Assembly: GCA_038380795.1 (NCBI GenBank)
Contig: CM076260.1
Location: 33,576,634 to 33,640,633 of the forward strand
Length of the DNA: 64,000 nucleotides
Source: Pyrocephalus nanus
Lineage: Eukaryota > Chordata > Aves > Passeriformes > Tyrannidae
Direction of reading: 5' to 3'
Shown: positions 40,836 through 54,487 of the stretch, in pieces
Numbering within the stretch: position 1 is the first letter of the stretch
Layout of the letters: every line of letters begins with the position of its first letter
Program-made: the position numbers and the translations under genes
The notes under the pieces: model-generated
What the model was told of the DNA's origin: nothing
What the model saw: the letters and a program-made list of their open reading frames with translations, nothing else
Databases searched by the model: none

Positions 40836-40885
40836 CCTTACTTTGGAAAAGAGCTTACCTTACCTTACTTTGGAAAAGAGCTTAC
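40836..40885. repeat. 27-bp tandem duplication
   Basis: A 23-base word starting ccttactttggaaaagag occurs at 40836-40858 and again, without mismatch, at 40863-40885, giving a period of 27. The four-base spacer (ctta) extends the repeat theme. The identity of the copies suggests a recent slippage event or a polymorphic site. Confidence 0.9.
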
Positions 40886-43800
40886 AACTGCCTGTTCACT
40901 GTAGGTACATGAAGAATGAATCTTATGTTGCTGAGCTAGAGCCAAAATTTAATATCTGGGGTGGAATATGTATCTAATCTCCCTGGTCCGTCTGGCTCAC
41001 ATGCTGAGCTACTTGTCCAGGTAATTTAACGTTCTGAAAGGGAAGCACACATGACACAAGCATAGCATGTTCTGATTCTTACCTTAGATTAGCATGCTAT
41101 CCTCACAGAAATCTGAAAAGATGTCATGCTTGGAAAACTCTGCATATATATAGGAGGGTTGTTTTTTTAAAAAATACTCATCATTGACCTTCCTCTTTTC
41201 CTGAGAACTCTCTGATTTCCTGCATTGTATGAGCTCCCACTGCAGGTTTTAATTCATGTATCATGTTTTACTTTTGGCCTAAGCAGTGAAATATTAGAAA
41301 AGTATGATAAAGCCTTTTTGATGATCATGGGTACTTCAGAGCAGCTGCTTTTCTTAGGCTTTTGTGCTTAGTTACTTCTTCATTTGCTTTGGCCTTTCTT
41401 GATAATGGTAATTCCTGTTTCCTAAGAGTGTAATTCTGAGGAAAATTAAATTATATAGTGATTAATTAAATTATCTTGGATTATTAATATTCCTTGACAA
41501 AAAGTTTCTACTGCTTTAATGAAAATGTTTTTGCACATAATTTTCAGTTCACCAGTACAACTGCATTATTTTTATTTTTTTTTTTTACTGTATTCTGACC
41601 ACAGGATATTTGTCTCTTGGCTCTGTTTTCATGTGTTATGTAAATATAAGGCTTTTCTTTTCAAAAATATAAGGACTGAGGATAAACCTCTAAAACCAGT
41701 GAGAATGTATCTAACCACCTAAATAATCCCACTGAAGTTTTAATATACATTTAAAGTCTGCTCTTTCACCAAGAATTTTGTGGAAATGAGAACAAAAAAT
41801 GGCTTCTTAAGTGTGTTAAAATGTGTTATTTCAGAAGTATAGTAAGCAGCTCTTGTTGCACTGTAAGGAGGTTAGTCGGTCTTTTGAGTCCCTTGTTTTA
41901 AAAAGTGAAAGGTCACAGGACAGTACTGGCTTTAAAACCACTATACAGTCAAGGCCTTTCTCCCATGTGTGTTTTAGAGAGTTTCAGGACATTTAATCCT
42001 CTGCAAAATATATCTCTTAGACTCATATGCAGTCTATGACTAGGTTATACCAAATTTACTATGGACTATATGTCAGAAGAAGGAATTAAACTTGATGCAA
42101 AGTAGTATATATTTATGGGATTTTTGTGACTTTTATGCAAGTTTGTCACAAAATGTTATAGCAGGAGCTTTTAAGTAACTTTATGTGGATTGGGAGCTAT
42201 TAGATTAGGTAAACAATCTAGCAGCCATACTTGTAAAAGGTATTTTCTGACTGACAGTCACAATGCTGATACAAGATTTATATACACAGTAAGCAAAATT
42301 GGTAGCATTAACATGTGGCTATAAACTCTTCTTGGCATCCATAATTGCAAAAAAGCTTAGGCAACTCAGCTGAAGTTACTGAAAGTATGCGGTGAAGAAT
42401 TGTAACATCTAAAATACCAGACACTACACTTTAAAAAGAAGACCTTTCAGTAAAAAGTTGTTATTGCAAAATACTTAGAGCTGTTTATAATTCCCTGACC
42501 TATAAAGTGACAATAATGAATGACACACAAAGGATTTTTCTCTTATTCCTATAGTTTCTGGCAAACAAATAGCTATAATGACTTTTCCAGGACTATTTAA
42601 AAAAATCTTGTGAAATAGTATTTACGCTACAGATGGTGTTCCTCTGTGTAAATGTTTTACTGTTTAAACAGCCTAATGCTCAATTCAGTTGTGAATCATA
42701 CTGAGAATTAGAAGGGGAAAAGAAAACGTTAATGAAATCCTGATATTTAAAGGATTAAAACCCAGCTCTTTCTGGGATTGCAAGAGAGTAGAAAGCTTCA
42801 GCATATAAATTTCCAAACCTTTTCTCATATGTTTCCTGCTGACAGAAGACAATTGCATACTGTAATTGGGCCAACATGAGGAAAAAAAAAAAAAGACTAC
42901 AAAACAAAACTGGAAAGAAACAGAAATTGTAGTTGCCTCTGGCAGAAGTACAGCTGAAGGGCAGGGGATGAGGGAAGGACAGTAGAAGGATCCTTTTGTA
43001 CAATTGCAGGGACATTTTCAAAGAAATTTCTGACAGCAAGGTTCGTAGCCCCCATCTATATTGTGGAAAGCCACTCCCAGTATCCGAGAATCTACAAAAT
43101 TATTTCAGTTATCCAGAAGGTTAGCTGTAATGGAGACACTTGACTTCAGGCTGTACTTTGTTTCAGGCTGGCTAAGAAGCAACAGACCGCCTTGTGATGA
43201 ACCTGGAAGCTGGAGTATGCCTGGCTTAGTCCTGGCTCTCTTGTGTCTCCAGTCTCTGTGTGGATCCTTATAAAATATGTCACATTACATCAAATTTATT
43301 GAAATCTCTCAAATTATAGTGTTACTTCAATAAAACATATTTATGCTTCTCTCTTTTGAGTGAGGTGTATTCCACTTATCCATTACACAACCTAAACAGA
43401 GAAGCTACACTGCAGGACAGAGGAAGCTACAAAATCCTCTTTCCTGAGACTGTGAGAGTATTCAAATTGGTTAGAGGCTGAGACTCTGCAGATAGAAGTC
43501 TCTCAAGAAAACTAGCTGGATCCAAGGCTTAAATAGCAGCTAAGCTGCTTGTCTTCGTTTGATGTTTACAAAAAGCCTCAAAATACTTTCTTTTATTTCA
43601 GTCATGTCCAACTTTTCAGCTTCAATTCCCCTTTCCCAGAGGATTTCAAAATAGATTCTCTACTCTGCTCTACTCTCTGTAAATGAAACAATTACATCTT
43701 GCAGATCCTCTACGGGGATTTTCTGTGGAGGTGTGATGTGTGACTAGGATTAGCATAACTGACTCTTATTCCTGTTTGTGCAGTCTCTGATGCAGTAGTA

Positions 43801-45585
43801 GATTTGAGGAGTGTAGAAGAGTGGCTGGAAAATTATGCTCTCTGTCTATCCATCCCCAGATGGCATCTGGTTCCAATGGACCAATTGCCAGCTGTGACAA
43901 AATTAGTTATTTCATTTTAATTTGGATAAATAAATATGTATTTTTTTTAGAAAAGCATAATTTATTTAGAAGACCTCAGTGAATTTGCACATAAAATTAA
44001 GTATCATGATTGTGAATAATTTCTTAATTATAGATTCTAATAACAAGTGGTGTCAACCTGTGCAACTTCTGAATTCAAACGGGGGAAAATAAGAGAAAAG
44101 ATTAAGACCATATTTTCTAAGACATGGTTTTATAATCTGTTCTTTCAAACTACAATATTTTATCATTCTCTAGATTTTCCAGCTTGGTTTTTATCATGTC
44201 CTATACCATCCTTTATGCTAATGCTCTAGCACAAACAACTCTTTGCCAATCTAAACCAAAGAGTTTTAGAAGCTCCTTGAAGAAATTCAGATACCTAAAC
44301 TGAAATTTCCCCTTTTACCTTTCAGAAGCAGGGCAGCCTCGGTGATTATTGTTTTTCCCCAGCCTACCTTGCGTGGGTACGTAAACGGAAGACATTTCTG
44401 AATAGGCATTCTTGGATTTACTAACAAATGCTGAGATATTTCAGTTCCCCAGAAGTCTTTTAATTCCCATTTGGCTTCAAGAAATCCCTGTAGTTTTTCT
44501 GGAATGACTGATCTGTTAATTTCCTACTGCAAAGTGAATTCCCTTAGAGATGGCGGCAAAGTTCTTGCAGTACTTTCTACCAAGACCTAAATAATGTTAG
44601 TGTGGCACTGTCATTTGTACAAGATTCAGTCTCCCAGTATCTGTATAAGCACGAGAGGATTAGATTTAAAGCCTCTGTGGTATTTAGGAGCACAGGGCAT
44701 AGATAGACATGGTTTTGGGGGTTTACAAATTCAGTGCAAAGTCGTGTGGGTTAATTTAAATCACTGCTTCAAACACCTGCTATATCCACATGTCATTTAT
44801 CAAACAATTTGATATAGCTGAAAGCATGAGTCCATAAATTCCCATTCCAATATCTTCATTAATTTCTGATTAAAATGCAAGAGGAGCTTTAAGGTGATTC
44901 TTGGCATTAGCTGTAACTGGGAAACCTGTCAATACAGTGCTGCAAGTTACTTAGAGTCAAATTTTTTTAACTGGTCATCTCAAAGTGAATTTCTTCTTGT
45001 TAACACTTGTTAACACTAGCTCTAGATCTTTTGCATTAGATTATGTTAGTAAAAATTCAAGTTATTCCAAAACACAATTCACAAAATCCTTGTCATGCTA
45101 TTAGCACTTTAGAGACCACTAAGTAATAAAAACTTGGGCCAGTGAGCTTTGTTTCTCCCTTTTAGATATTGTCCTGTGCTCTTTCAATAGTACTTGAAAA
45201 AGCAGAAAATAGGATTTTTTTTTTTTAAATCTATTTATTTAGATTTCTAACCAGTTCATTAAATGTCATTGTATGGTTCAAGAGAAGAACTGGAAAATTC
45301 TGAGGAAAGTTTTCTTAAAAAAAAAAATATCAAAACCAATTCTTCAGGTAGCTTTTAATAAGAAAGTTTCTACCAAAGATGGAGAGAAAGGACATCTATT
45401 CCCCAAGATAAGTTTCAGGTCACTAGCATGAAAAAGTATAGCACAGCAGGAGTTTAGAAAATGATCCAGCACAGTGCAAGACAGTTTATGTTTTTGTGCA
45501 CTGGCTGCTTTTTATGGTCCTTATATAGAGAGTGTGACGCTTTTTGTTTTACAAAAACCTTGTCTTTGTCTTGAGGTAAAACGTG

Positions 45586-45601
45586 TACATATGCATATGT
45601 A
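45586..45601. repeat. 16-bp perfect palindrome
   Basis: The word tacatatgcatatgta equals its own reverse complement. It contains the overlapping ATGCATAT core, which resembles but does not equal the POU octamer ATGCAAAT. It could be a binding site for a dimeric factor or a chance palindrome in AT-rich DNA. Confidence 0.8.
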
Positions 45602-47642
45602 TTTCATAAACCAGACTTTTGTCCAGTTCCACTCAGAAAACTATAATATGACACTGGAGAAAGATGGATGACTTCTGTCCAGAATTGCTAGTTTTGATCA
45701 TAACAGATATATTTTTATGTAGTCCATTCAAAGCAAAGTATAGAGCCAGGGCTGAACAGCAGAAAAAAGCTTTCAGTCACTGAACCATTACTTTGCTTAT
45801 CTATTTTTTTTTTTTTAAGAATATGTCAGAACTGGTCTCATCAGAAGATTTCAGATTAAATTTATACAGTTTTCTGAAATTAGTGTATTCTATTAAAAAA
45901 AAAAAAAGGAAATTTTTCATGTTCTCTGATGTGTAGGAAAGATTTTGGGACAGCTAAGTTTCTAATTGTCTTCATTATTTTTTTCTGGACATTCAATTTT
46001 AAAAGTGAAATAGGAGCACTTTTAAAGACCCAGGTTGTTTTCCTAGAGAAATTTTCTTACACTAGACTCTCTAGGTATTTACTCTATGAATTATTATATA
46101 ATTGAAAGTTAAATTTGCAAATTATTTGCTTGGCCTGATGAAGACTTATTAATATTCCCCAGTGCCAGAAGAAAAGTGGAACACGCACCTCACATGCAGT
46201 CCCAGAGAGCCCTCTATGCAGTTCCTTCTGCTGATGGGAATCTGGCATATGCTCCTCCTGCACCTGCTGCTTTGCTATTGCTCAGGGACATATTGTTGTT
46301 CTCACATCATCTGCTTCTGATCTGCTTTCAACATCTGCCAAAAACCCAAGGACACATGCAAGATTTTCTCTAGTGGAATGGAAGCAAATATATTTTCTTT
46401 CACATTAAAAACATGCCTCTGCAAAAGAATTACCAGGTACCATACTCTGTGTTACCATAAGCAGAACCTTCTTGGGAGAACTTTGGTATCAGATTTGGAC
46501 TGGCATCAAGGCCTTGTTAAGCAGAGTTTTTCCGCTGATCCTGATGGCTTCTGAATGAAGCCCCATCAAAGAGACTGGCATAAGTTCAATCAGTCTCTGA
46601 TGAATAACAAAGGCATTTCCAAGGCAGCTGCTGCAGTTCACGTGCAGTCTTGTCTGAGTCAGGAGAGTAGCTTCTCTATAAGGGTAAAGGTAGAAATTCA
46701 AACTTAATACTGTCCCTCAGCCCTGCCACTTCCCAAAAAAACCCACCATTCTGGTGCTGACAGTAGAAAATTAAATAACTCTCATGGTAACAATATGTGT
46801 TTTGTCTGTATGGTAAAGTCATGAGTATCTTTAAACCAACTTGTTAGAGAAGTAGTAGAAAAGCACCTTTGAAGGAACTTATTGGCATGCTGAATGACAG
46901 AAATTATTCTGAAAGTCAGATTTTAAGTGCTCTGCATAGTGGTAAAGGCAGCTCTCTCTGGGATATGTTAAGGCAAAGTGCTCAGTAGAGCCCCCTTAGG
47001 TCCACCATCGCTCCATGCTGTGCCAAGCCAGAGAAAAGTGTGCTAAAACACTAATGATTTCACCTACCAACCTAAATGACCTTTCATAGAATATTTTTCT
47101 CAGGATTTATTTTTCTTCATGATTAAAACCTCTGCCAAGAAATAGAAGAGCATATCTCCCACAACAAGGTTTGTTAAATTAAACCATTCTTTGAAATGCA
47201 CACCATAGGAATTGTCACACTGTGAATAACTGCACATTCAATTGCATGCCATGAGGGCATCACAGGATTAGAAAACATTCAGGGTAAATCTATTTTCTCC
47301 ACAAAATTGTAGAAACCAAGATTACAGCTTATTCTACCTGGACATCTGAAAGGAAGAGAGAATAGCTATTATTAGGCATATCCGTAATAATGAGTGTATT
47401 ATGTTTATATAGGGAACCCATGCTCTACTCACTGCTTGCTTAATGTGAGATCTGTGTGGACCTATAAAGCACAGAAGACTCCTAGGAACAGTATGGGTTG
47501 AATTTCTTTCAACTATAGGAGGATTACTTATAGTACTCATTTTTAAACTGAGTAGAAAGCAAATAGAGTCTAATGCATATCTCTGCTCTCAGGATAACCA
47601 AACAGCTCTCAGTAAAATAAACAGCCATGAGATTTTGTACAT

Positions 47643-47668
47643 TTGTGTGTGTCTGTGTGTGTGTGTGT
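47643..47668. repeat. (TG)n microsatellite
   Basis: An interrupted TG dinucleotide run of about twelve units with one C interruption. It is an ordinary vertebrate microsatellite. Confidence 0.88.
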
Positions 47669-50600
47669 ATGTTTTCAAGTATTTTTCACTTCATGTATTT
47701 TATGTACACCAAAAAATGCTTGCAAGTACAAGTGAGTGTCTAAAATTCTAAGGATGCCAATCCCTTCCATGAAAAGTCTGAAGTACTTTACAGAAACGAA
47801 AAGTGTGATGATGGACATTTAAGCAGTATGACTAATATAATGGTACATGGCAACAGAGAAAAGAGAAATAATAATAAAGAATTACTTGAGAAAGTTATGA
47901 TATGCTTTAGTTCAGAGGATCCCAAATTTTTTCCCTCCATATGTTAACACCAGCAGTGGTGACACACAGCAGTTGCAGCAACATGCAGGGTTGCAACTAG
48001 GAAACATGCTTGCCAGAACATAAACTGCAATAGATCATTAGAAGAAGCCTAACGTCCTCTTGGTGCACATGGCAGGAATCCAGCTTACATTGCAGCAATG
48101 CTCTGAAAAACTACCTTAAACAATATCTCATACATTTTATTCACATGAAGACGAAATATTTTCTGCAGGACATTACAAAGGCTTGGGAGGGAATTGCTGG
48201 GATGATACTTAACAGAAAGCAATATATAAACAAAATATCTAACACTAAAACATGACAGAAATGAGCATGTGCGTCTGGAGTTGCAGAACTTTAGAAGTTC
48301 TCTTCTGCTACACAAAAGCCTTTCTCTCTTTTATTTGCAGGACTTCAAAATTTTCAAGCTCTCAATTCCATAAAACCCTAGCCTCGTGAACAAGGACAGT
48401 TTTGCGTACTGCCACAAGAATATTCCCACTTGCTCCCTCTTTTTCTCTTATGCATATGCACACATGCACAGACAGGCACAAGGGTCAGTTTTACAAGAGC
48501 TCAGAGGTTACAGTACCCCTTCACACAGAGCCAAGTCTGGGTACATTTGGATAAATAACCCTGTGTAGCTTTTATTTCTTCTCACTTCCCACCTTTGCAG
48601 AGAAGAGTTGTCATGCATAATGTCACCAGACACTGTCTTTAAATGTCTTTTGGCATTTTAAAATACGCTAAAATCCCTCTGCAGATGTGTTACAGTCTTT
48701 AAAGACGTTATTGGGGAAGGTAGACAAGACTTTTTTTGTGGTCAGCAATATCCTTATTTCTGGCTGGCCTAAAGACCAGTGCTGTGGAAAGGAACGTCAT
48801 GCAAGGAAGTTTGAAAACAGCTAGGAGGAACACAGCGTTCCAAGTCTGAATATCTCCAAAAATACCTCTAAAGCAGCTTAGCATGAGTGAGAGTTAAAAG
48901 AATGAGCAAAGAGGAGAGGAACTGGCTAAAGGAGTGAGTTTTTCCAGACGGAGAAGTATAACTTGCATTTGTTTGTTTTTCAGAGAAAAATCCCACATTG
49001 TATCTGTATGCCAGACACCCTCATAAACGGACCCACATAAATCACTCTCCTTCCATTGCCCTGTCTCTGCATGGTGAACCCTGCCCAGAGGGACAGACAG
49101 CTCCTCTTCTGCTCCTGTAAGGGCCTCTGAGCCTCCTCTCTGCTGGAGCTGTTTGTCTGCAGTGATTCATCCCAGGATGTGAACCAGGAAAAGCAGGCTA
49201 AACTGTCTCTCCTGCTGTGAAGGAGGGGAAAAAAGAGACCCACGTGTTCTCAAACCATCTATGTGTCTCATTCTGTCTGAAAGGGAGAAATAACTGCAGG
49301 GCTGGATTTCAGAAGACCACAGAATTTTAAACATCAGGGATGTTTTCAATAAACACTGTAGATGTTTGGCTCATAAGCTTGTTCAGATTATGCATTTCAG
49401 TCTGCATACTGCGGAAATCTGTCTCCACAACATATGTCAGCAACCTGAGTGTTCAGTTTCACTGAGTTTCTCAGTGCTGAAACAACATGAAATCTGCTGC
49501 TCTCACTTCTTCCTGCTGCTGGCACCCATGACTGTCATTTGCCTTAAGTTACCAAACTGAGAGGAAGGCTGAGCAGAGGGAGAAGGAGCAGCTAAAGGGT
49601 TTGCCTGGTGCATGTACCTTCAATGGATGTATAAACTTCTTGGAGCAGATTCTCCCACCTATTTCCTTGTCTATGCTCCACTGTCTTCCTTTATCCATGC
49701 TGGAATATGACAGTATTTGTGATTTTTAAGAACTCAAAAAGACCAAGATACTTGTATTTTTTTGCTTACTTCTCCAATTCCTTCTTTTCCCTTAGAAAAT
49801 TTTTACTTCCTTTAAGGTAATCTTTAAGGTTATCATGATAAGTGTTATGATGATAGCCATAGTAGGCTTCAGATAAAATAAAAAATAGACAAAATTAAAC
49901 CTCCACACATTTTTTTTTCACTATCTTCTTTAATCTCTTTGTACCATGCCTGCTTCTAAGTTTAGGACTCACCTTACCTAGTGAGACACAGGTTCTTGTG
50001 AAGGATGTGCTAAGAAATCATTGTCTGAGGGCCACCCCTCTGCTATGTCAAAGCCTGGAAGTCTAAGCCTGTCAAATAACTATCTAACAAGGTTTTGATA
50101 AACAGTGGTTCCTGATGGGAGAAATTGCTGTTAGAGCCATTCAGAGACTTTGCAAGAAAATTGTAAGAGTGTATATTAGTAGCTTATCTACTAAAAGTAA
50201 CGGCAAATACAAAAACAACAGTAAATCTCTTCATCAGGAATGAAAAGCACTTAAATGTTGGGAGTCCAGTTTGCAAAGGAAATTTTAAAATTCTATGAGA
50301 TAATGCCAGATAATCACACATTACTGTTTTCCCACTGAGTACCCTTGTTAATCTTAGACAGAAAAAGAGTTAAATTTTCAGTTACTCGATATTGGTTTAC
50401 AAGTATCTTTGCTTTTGAAAACATCTTAAGAACAAGATGTAATAAGTAGTTCTTTTAACTTCAAATTATCGAACAGGTTTTTTGGTATCTAACAGAGGTA
50501 CAAAGATATTCTAGTTTTAAATATATGTGCAGTGAAGCTGGGGCTTTGCCTGCAGCAATTATTTGTATATCAGTAAAGTAACTAGCAACAACAGTAAGCT

Positions 50601-51150
50601 TTTACATAAGAAATAAATGTTTTTTGCATGGTTTGTTTTGAAACTACAATGTTAGGTTATGATGACTTTCAGGATGACGAGGATGAAGATGCACACAACA
50701 CACACCACATTTCACTTAATTCTTCTCTGCATTGCCTGACACTAAAGGTGCAGAGACTCAATGCATAATCTGCTTTTCATCTGAAGAGAGAGAAGGACAG
50801 CACACAGCCAGTCAGCCACAACTTGGAGACAACCTCTGCTCCCAATGCCATGGATTGAACACAGATATGCCACTGTATGATGTGCTGGAGGAGAAAGGGA
50901 GTACACATAGTGACTTGCAGAGGTATAAGGTTCACATATGGAAATTACAAAATGATTCAGAAGGAGATGCCAGTTGCACTACAGAGAATCCGGAGTTCCT
51001 TCAGTTTTACAGTGAGGGAACTGTGCTCAGACTTGGCAGGCCGTTGTGCTCTCCCGTGCGGGAACAGAGGAGCTCTAAGCCCGAGTCTGAAGATAATCAC
51101 TGTATGGAGACTGCATATTGCTAATTACTGCAATATATAAGTTGATGGAG

Positions 51151-51202
51151 GTTTTTTTTTTTTGTTTGTTTGTTTGGTTTTTTTTTTGGTTTTTTTTTTT
51201 TC
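51151..51202. repeat. T-rich tract with TTTG units
   Basis: Two long T runs flank three TTTG units and two GG interruptions, followed directly by ctgcag. Pyrimidine run plus ctgcag looks like a splice-acceptor context, but the sequence after it has early stops in the frames and no recognisable exon. Confidence 0.82.
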
Positions 51203-51859
51203 TGCAGCTTCAAAACAGCAATAAATGTGCAGAAGGCCATTTCCCATTCCCTTCTGTATTATTGTTAATTTCACGGTCATGAATTTTAGAGCATTTTCTT
51301 TCTTTCCTGATTTGTTATACCTCCCTAAGTACCTTACTCATGTTGACCCACAACCCCTGCAACTTCCACAGGGCTAGTTAAAAGGCAAGAGTGTGATTTG
51401 CTAAACATAGTGAGGAGCTCTATACATAAGTCAGGATCATTATTACTTAGGGATAGCTAGCAGAGTCTTCCAGTTTTTATTTTATAAAACCATAACATAC
51501 AGCTTTTACACATCACTATAACGTCTCTGTATGTCTCTGTTAATGTCTGTGAGTCTGTACTGTTTAAATTCATTATCTCCTTAAACTGGAATTTATACAA
51601 ATTCCAAGGTTCAGTTTTCCTGTCTGCTGTCAGGGGAGATATTTGGCATGCATTTTGCACTGTGTTGTTTTATGAAATGACAAGTGGACTTTATAACCTT
51701 GTAAATATATTACAGAACTAATGAATTTCTCAGGAAAAGAATCTGATAGAGTTTGACCATAATTTGGGGGTGGAGGACAGTGGGAGGAGGATGTAGGTGA
51801 CTAACAGGACAAAGCAATGCTATAAATCAATAATATATGACTGTGTAGTGGGTCCTCAG
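51203..51859. other. Gene-free unique sequence
   Basis: I see no gene, element or repeat here. The only frame (67 codons, 51457-51660 minus) has no motif. Confidence 0.7.
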
Positions 51860-53090
51860 ACATAAACTATATTTCATCTGAATTCTCCACTTTCCAAAGA
51901 GACAGAAAGCTGAATTTGATTGCAGTATGGACAGCAAAGGGTCTCCTAATGTAGAAGAGCAAGGGAAAGGTAATGGAAGCTAGGTTTGGGAACTTTTCCT
52001 GAGGAGGTGGTGTGTGAAGGATGAAAGGATAAATCGAATCCATTCCCTGCATAGTAAAATGGCCCAACACACAGTCAGGGACTTCTATCACCAGGGAGTG
52101 CATCTGCAGCCAGACCCTGATAAGCAGCAGTTCAGGATGCCCTGTGTGAGGATTTACCACCTTGAGTTTCAGTTAGTCTGCTTGACTGTAAAAGGGAGCT
52201 GGTGAGTAATCATAGCAAAGCAAACACTCATAGTGTCTCACACAAAGACAAAACTAGGGGTTGCTTGTTATGGCAATGGAAGTATTCTATCTGCGTATCC
52301 ATAAATCCAGTCTTACCAGTTGTCATGGAAACTGTTCTCAGGCAGGTCCATTGTGGTACCTTGGGGTCAAAACTTCTCACCATCTGCCATGGTTTATCCT
52401 TAGTACGTCTTTGGGTGAGCTGTGAGAAGGGCCTTGGAGAAACCTGGGTTCCAATCATATCTATGTATGCTCCCAGCCATGAGAACCAGCCTGCTGTTGT
52501 TCCAACAGCATTTTGTAAAGGAGCTACAGAGGGGTATGTGGGGCATGAGTGTGTGTGCAGGGGGAGGTAGGGCATTATCCATATAAAAGGCCAAGAGCTG
52601 ACCACCTGAGCTTGTGAACAGTCAGAAACACTGTCCAGGTTTTTCAGGACTCACTTATTTCTCTTTGATGTATACTTCAATTCATGCAATTCTCAAACAC
52701 CCAAGATGGCACTCTGTCTTCATAAATAGTGCTGCAACAGACAATGAGCATCTTGAGTGGGACCAGGGCATGGAAGAGAGAGAAGATGGGACAAGCTTGA
52801 TATGGAATATGAGGAGGTTTTTGCCAAATTCATAACCTCTTGGGTCACTCTGCCAGAATAAGGAAATAAAATGCCCCATTGGGTCAGCATAGAAGGCCAT
52901 CCAGTGCCAGAAGTGGCAGTAGAGGAAGCAGTCATGTGAGCCTTGCCAACCTGTGTTATCTGTACCCCTGCAACCTCCTCAGCAGTCACAGCATCTATAT
53001 AAAGGATGCTAGAGGCTGGGATGTCAGTAGATCTTTAGGATCAGTCTTGGCAGACCATCACTGGGTACAGTAGGGCATTTTCTCACTCAC
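51860..53090. other. Unidentified GC-richer block with open frames on both strands
   Basis: This 1.2-kb block is richer in G and C than its flanks and carries overlapping stop-free stretches on both strands (for example 122 codons at 52202-52570 plus and 125 codons at 52228-52605 minus). None of the products resembles a family I know. TATA-like words occur at about 52579-52588 (catataaaag) and 52994-53003 (tatataaagg), roughly 415 bases apart. Such composition is compatible with an old, unrecognised mobile element, a decayed processed pseudogene or a noncoding regulatory block. No terminal repeats were found. Confidence 0.35.
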
Positions 53091-54487
53091 TTATAAGCAG
53101 TTTACCAACACTAGAATGTTTACCTTGAGGTGTCCCCTTGTGTAAAAAGCAGTTAGGAAGCTAAATCTCAGACCTTGCCTATCCTGGTTTAGAGGCAGGT
53201 GGCTTGTTTCTTCTCCTGTTTATTGTAATGAGTTAAGGGACTGCAGGAATGATGGAAAGAGAAATGCAATCAATCGTATTATTACAATTGCTGCTTCAGG
53301 TTCGTGATATTATTTGTGATACTAAAGCAGTAGCTACTCAGAAATTCTTCGAGAAACTGTTTTTTTTGTGTGTGTGGTGTTTGTTTGGTTTTGTACCAGG
53401 ATTTTAACAAATCCTGGGTTTTTTTTGATCAGCAAGGTTACCTCATGACAAAGATTTGAACTTGAGGCAACCATGTCTTTCTGAATATGTCTCTAAGCCT
53501 CTTTGCACATCCTCTCCTTACCTCTACCTTTCTTTAACAGGGGTTTTATTATTGAATTTTCACATGAGGCATACCTATATTAAGGGAAGTCTGCAATTAG
53601 CTTTTCAACTGATTCTAAGAGGAACTAGGATAGTCACTGGCAGACAAAATAAAGATGCATGTTTTATGTTAGGTCAGTTCTGAATGTCACTTGACTCTTG
53701 AAAACGAACAAGAGCCCATGCACCAGACCACTCTCAAAGAAAAAGATGTGCTGCTTTTCAAAGTAGAATTAGAAAAAGTAATCATAAGTTATCTAATTGA
53801 TGATTAATATACATTTAAAATAAATTAAAAAAATACCAAGGTAACATAATTTCTGTTTTTTGAAATAAATTAAAATATTTACTACCTAAGAAAAAAAGCA
53901 TGAAAAAAGAAAATATTATACAATTGAATACAATTTTCTATCATGAATTTACTGTTCCTATCCCTTGTTTAAGTCTGAAACATTTATTCTTCAATAGATA
54001 CTTCTATTTCTACTTAACCTTCTGGAACAGTCCCAGTTTAAATGAAAAGACCAACTTCTTCTAGATTGCCACCTCATTTATGCAAGACTGTCTGGAAAAA
54101 GTAAACTGGATGTGTTTGACCTCATTTTTCTAATTCTTAATTATGTAGCAATACACATTTACATATTAGTTCAAGAGGGCTTTTTCAGAACTAGCCTCTG
54201 CAGAAAGGATGTAGAGCTCTGAGCATTTTTGTTTTGCCAATTTCCTTAAAAAAAAAAAAAGGAGCAAAAGTGCTCAAAAAAATCCTTGTAAATTCCATTC
54301 ATGTGTCATGAACTCAGATAACCCTTTGGAAAATCCATTTGAAAGAACTATCTTTAAAATAAAAAAAATCTGTCTCCTCTCTGTTTTTCCCTAGGTGTTA
54401 GAATGTTTAAGCATTATTTTTAATGTTTTCTGGAAAGTAGAAAGATGTGAGTAAGAAAGCTGGTCATGGGGAGTTGGGATTTTCAGG
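53091..54487. other. Gene-free unique AT-rich sequence
   Basis: No supported gene. A T-rich stretch with TG and TTTG units lies at 53360-53393, and an A12 run near 54247-54260. The interval 53760-53960 is strongly AT-rich. Confidence 0.72.

Larger units (their letters stand above)
40886..51149. other. Gene-free unique AT-rich sequence
   Basis: No supported gene. The longest frame is 130 codons at 50732-51124 plus and is discussed as a finding. Simple repeats are a two-copy ttgttaacac unit near 44999-45018, poly-A/T runs near 41573, 42881, 45222, 45810 and 45895, and a TG run at 47643-47668. Intervals about 42170-42380, 46850-47000 and 47180-47310 have balanced composition without repeats and are reasonable places to look for conserved noncoding elements. 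The interval 48980-49250 is more GC-rich than its surroundings but has no recognisable product. Confidence 0.68.

Noticed and set aside
51151..51208. Pyrimidine tract followed by ctgcag as a splice acceptor
   Set aside because: No coding or conserved exon follows that I can identify, and T-rich tracts are frequent in the window.
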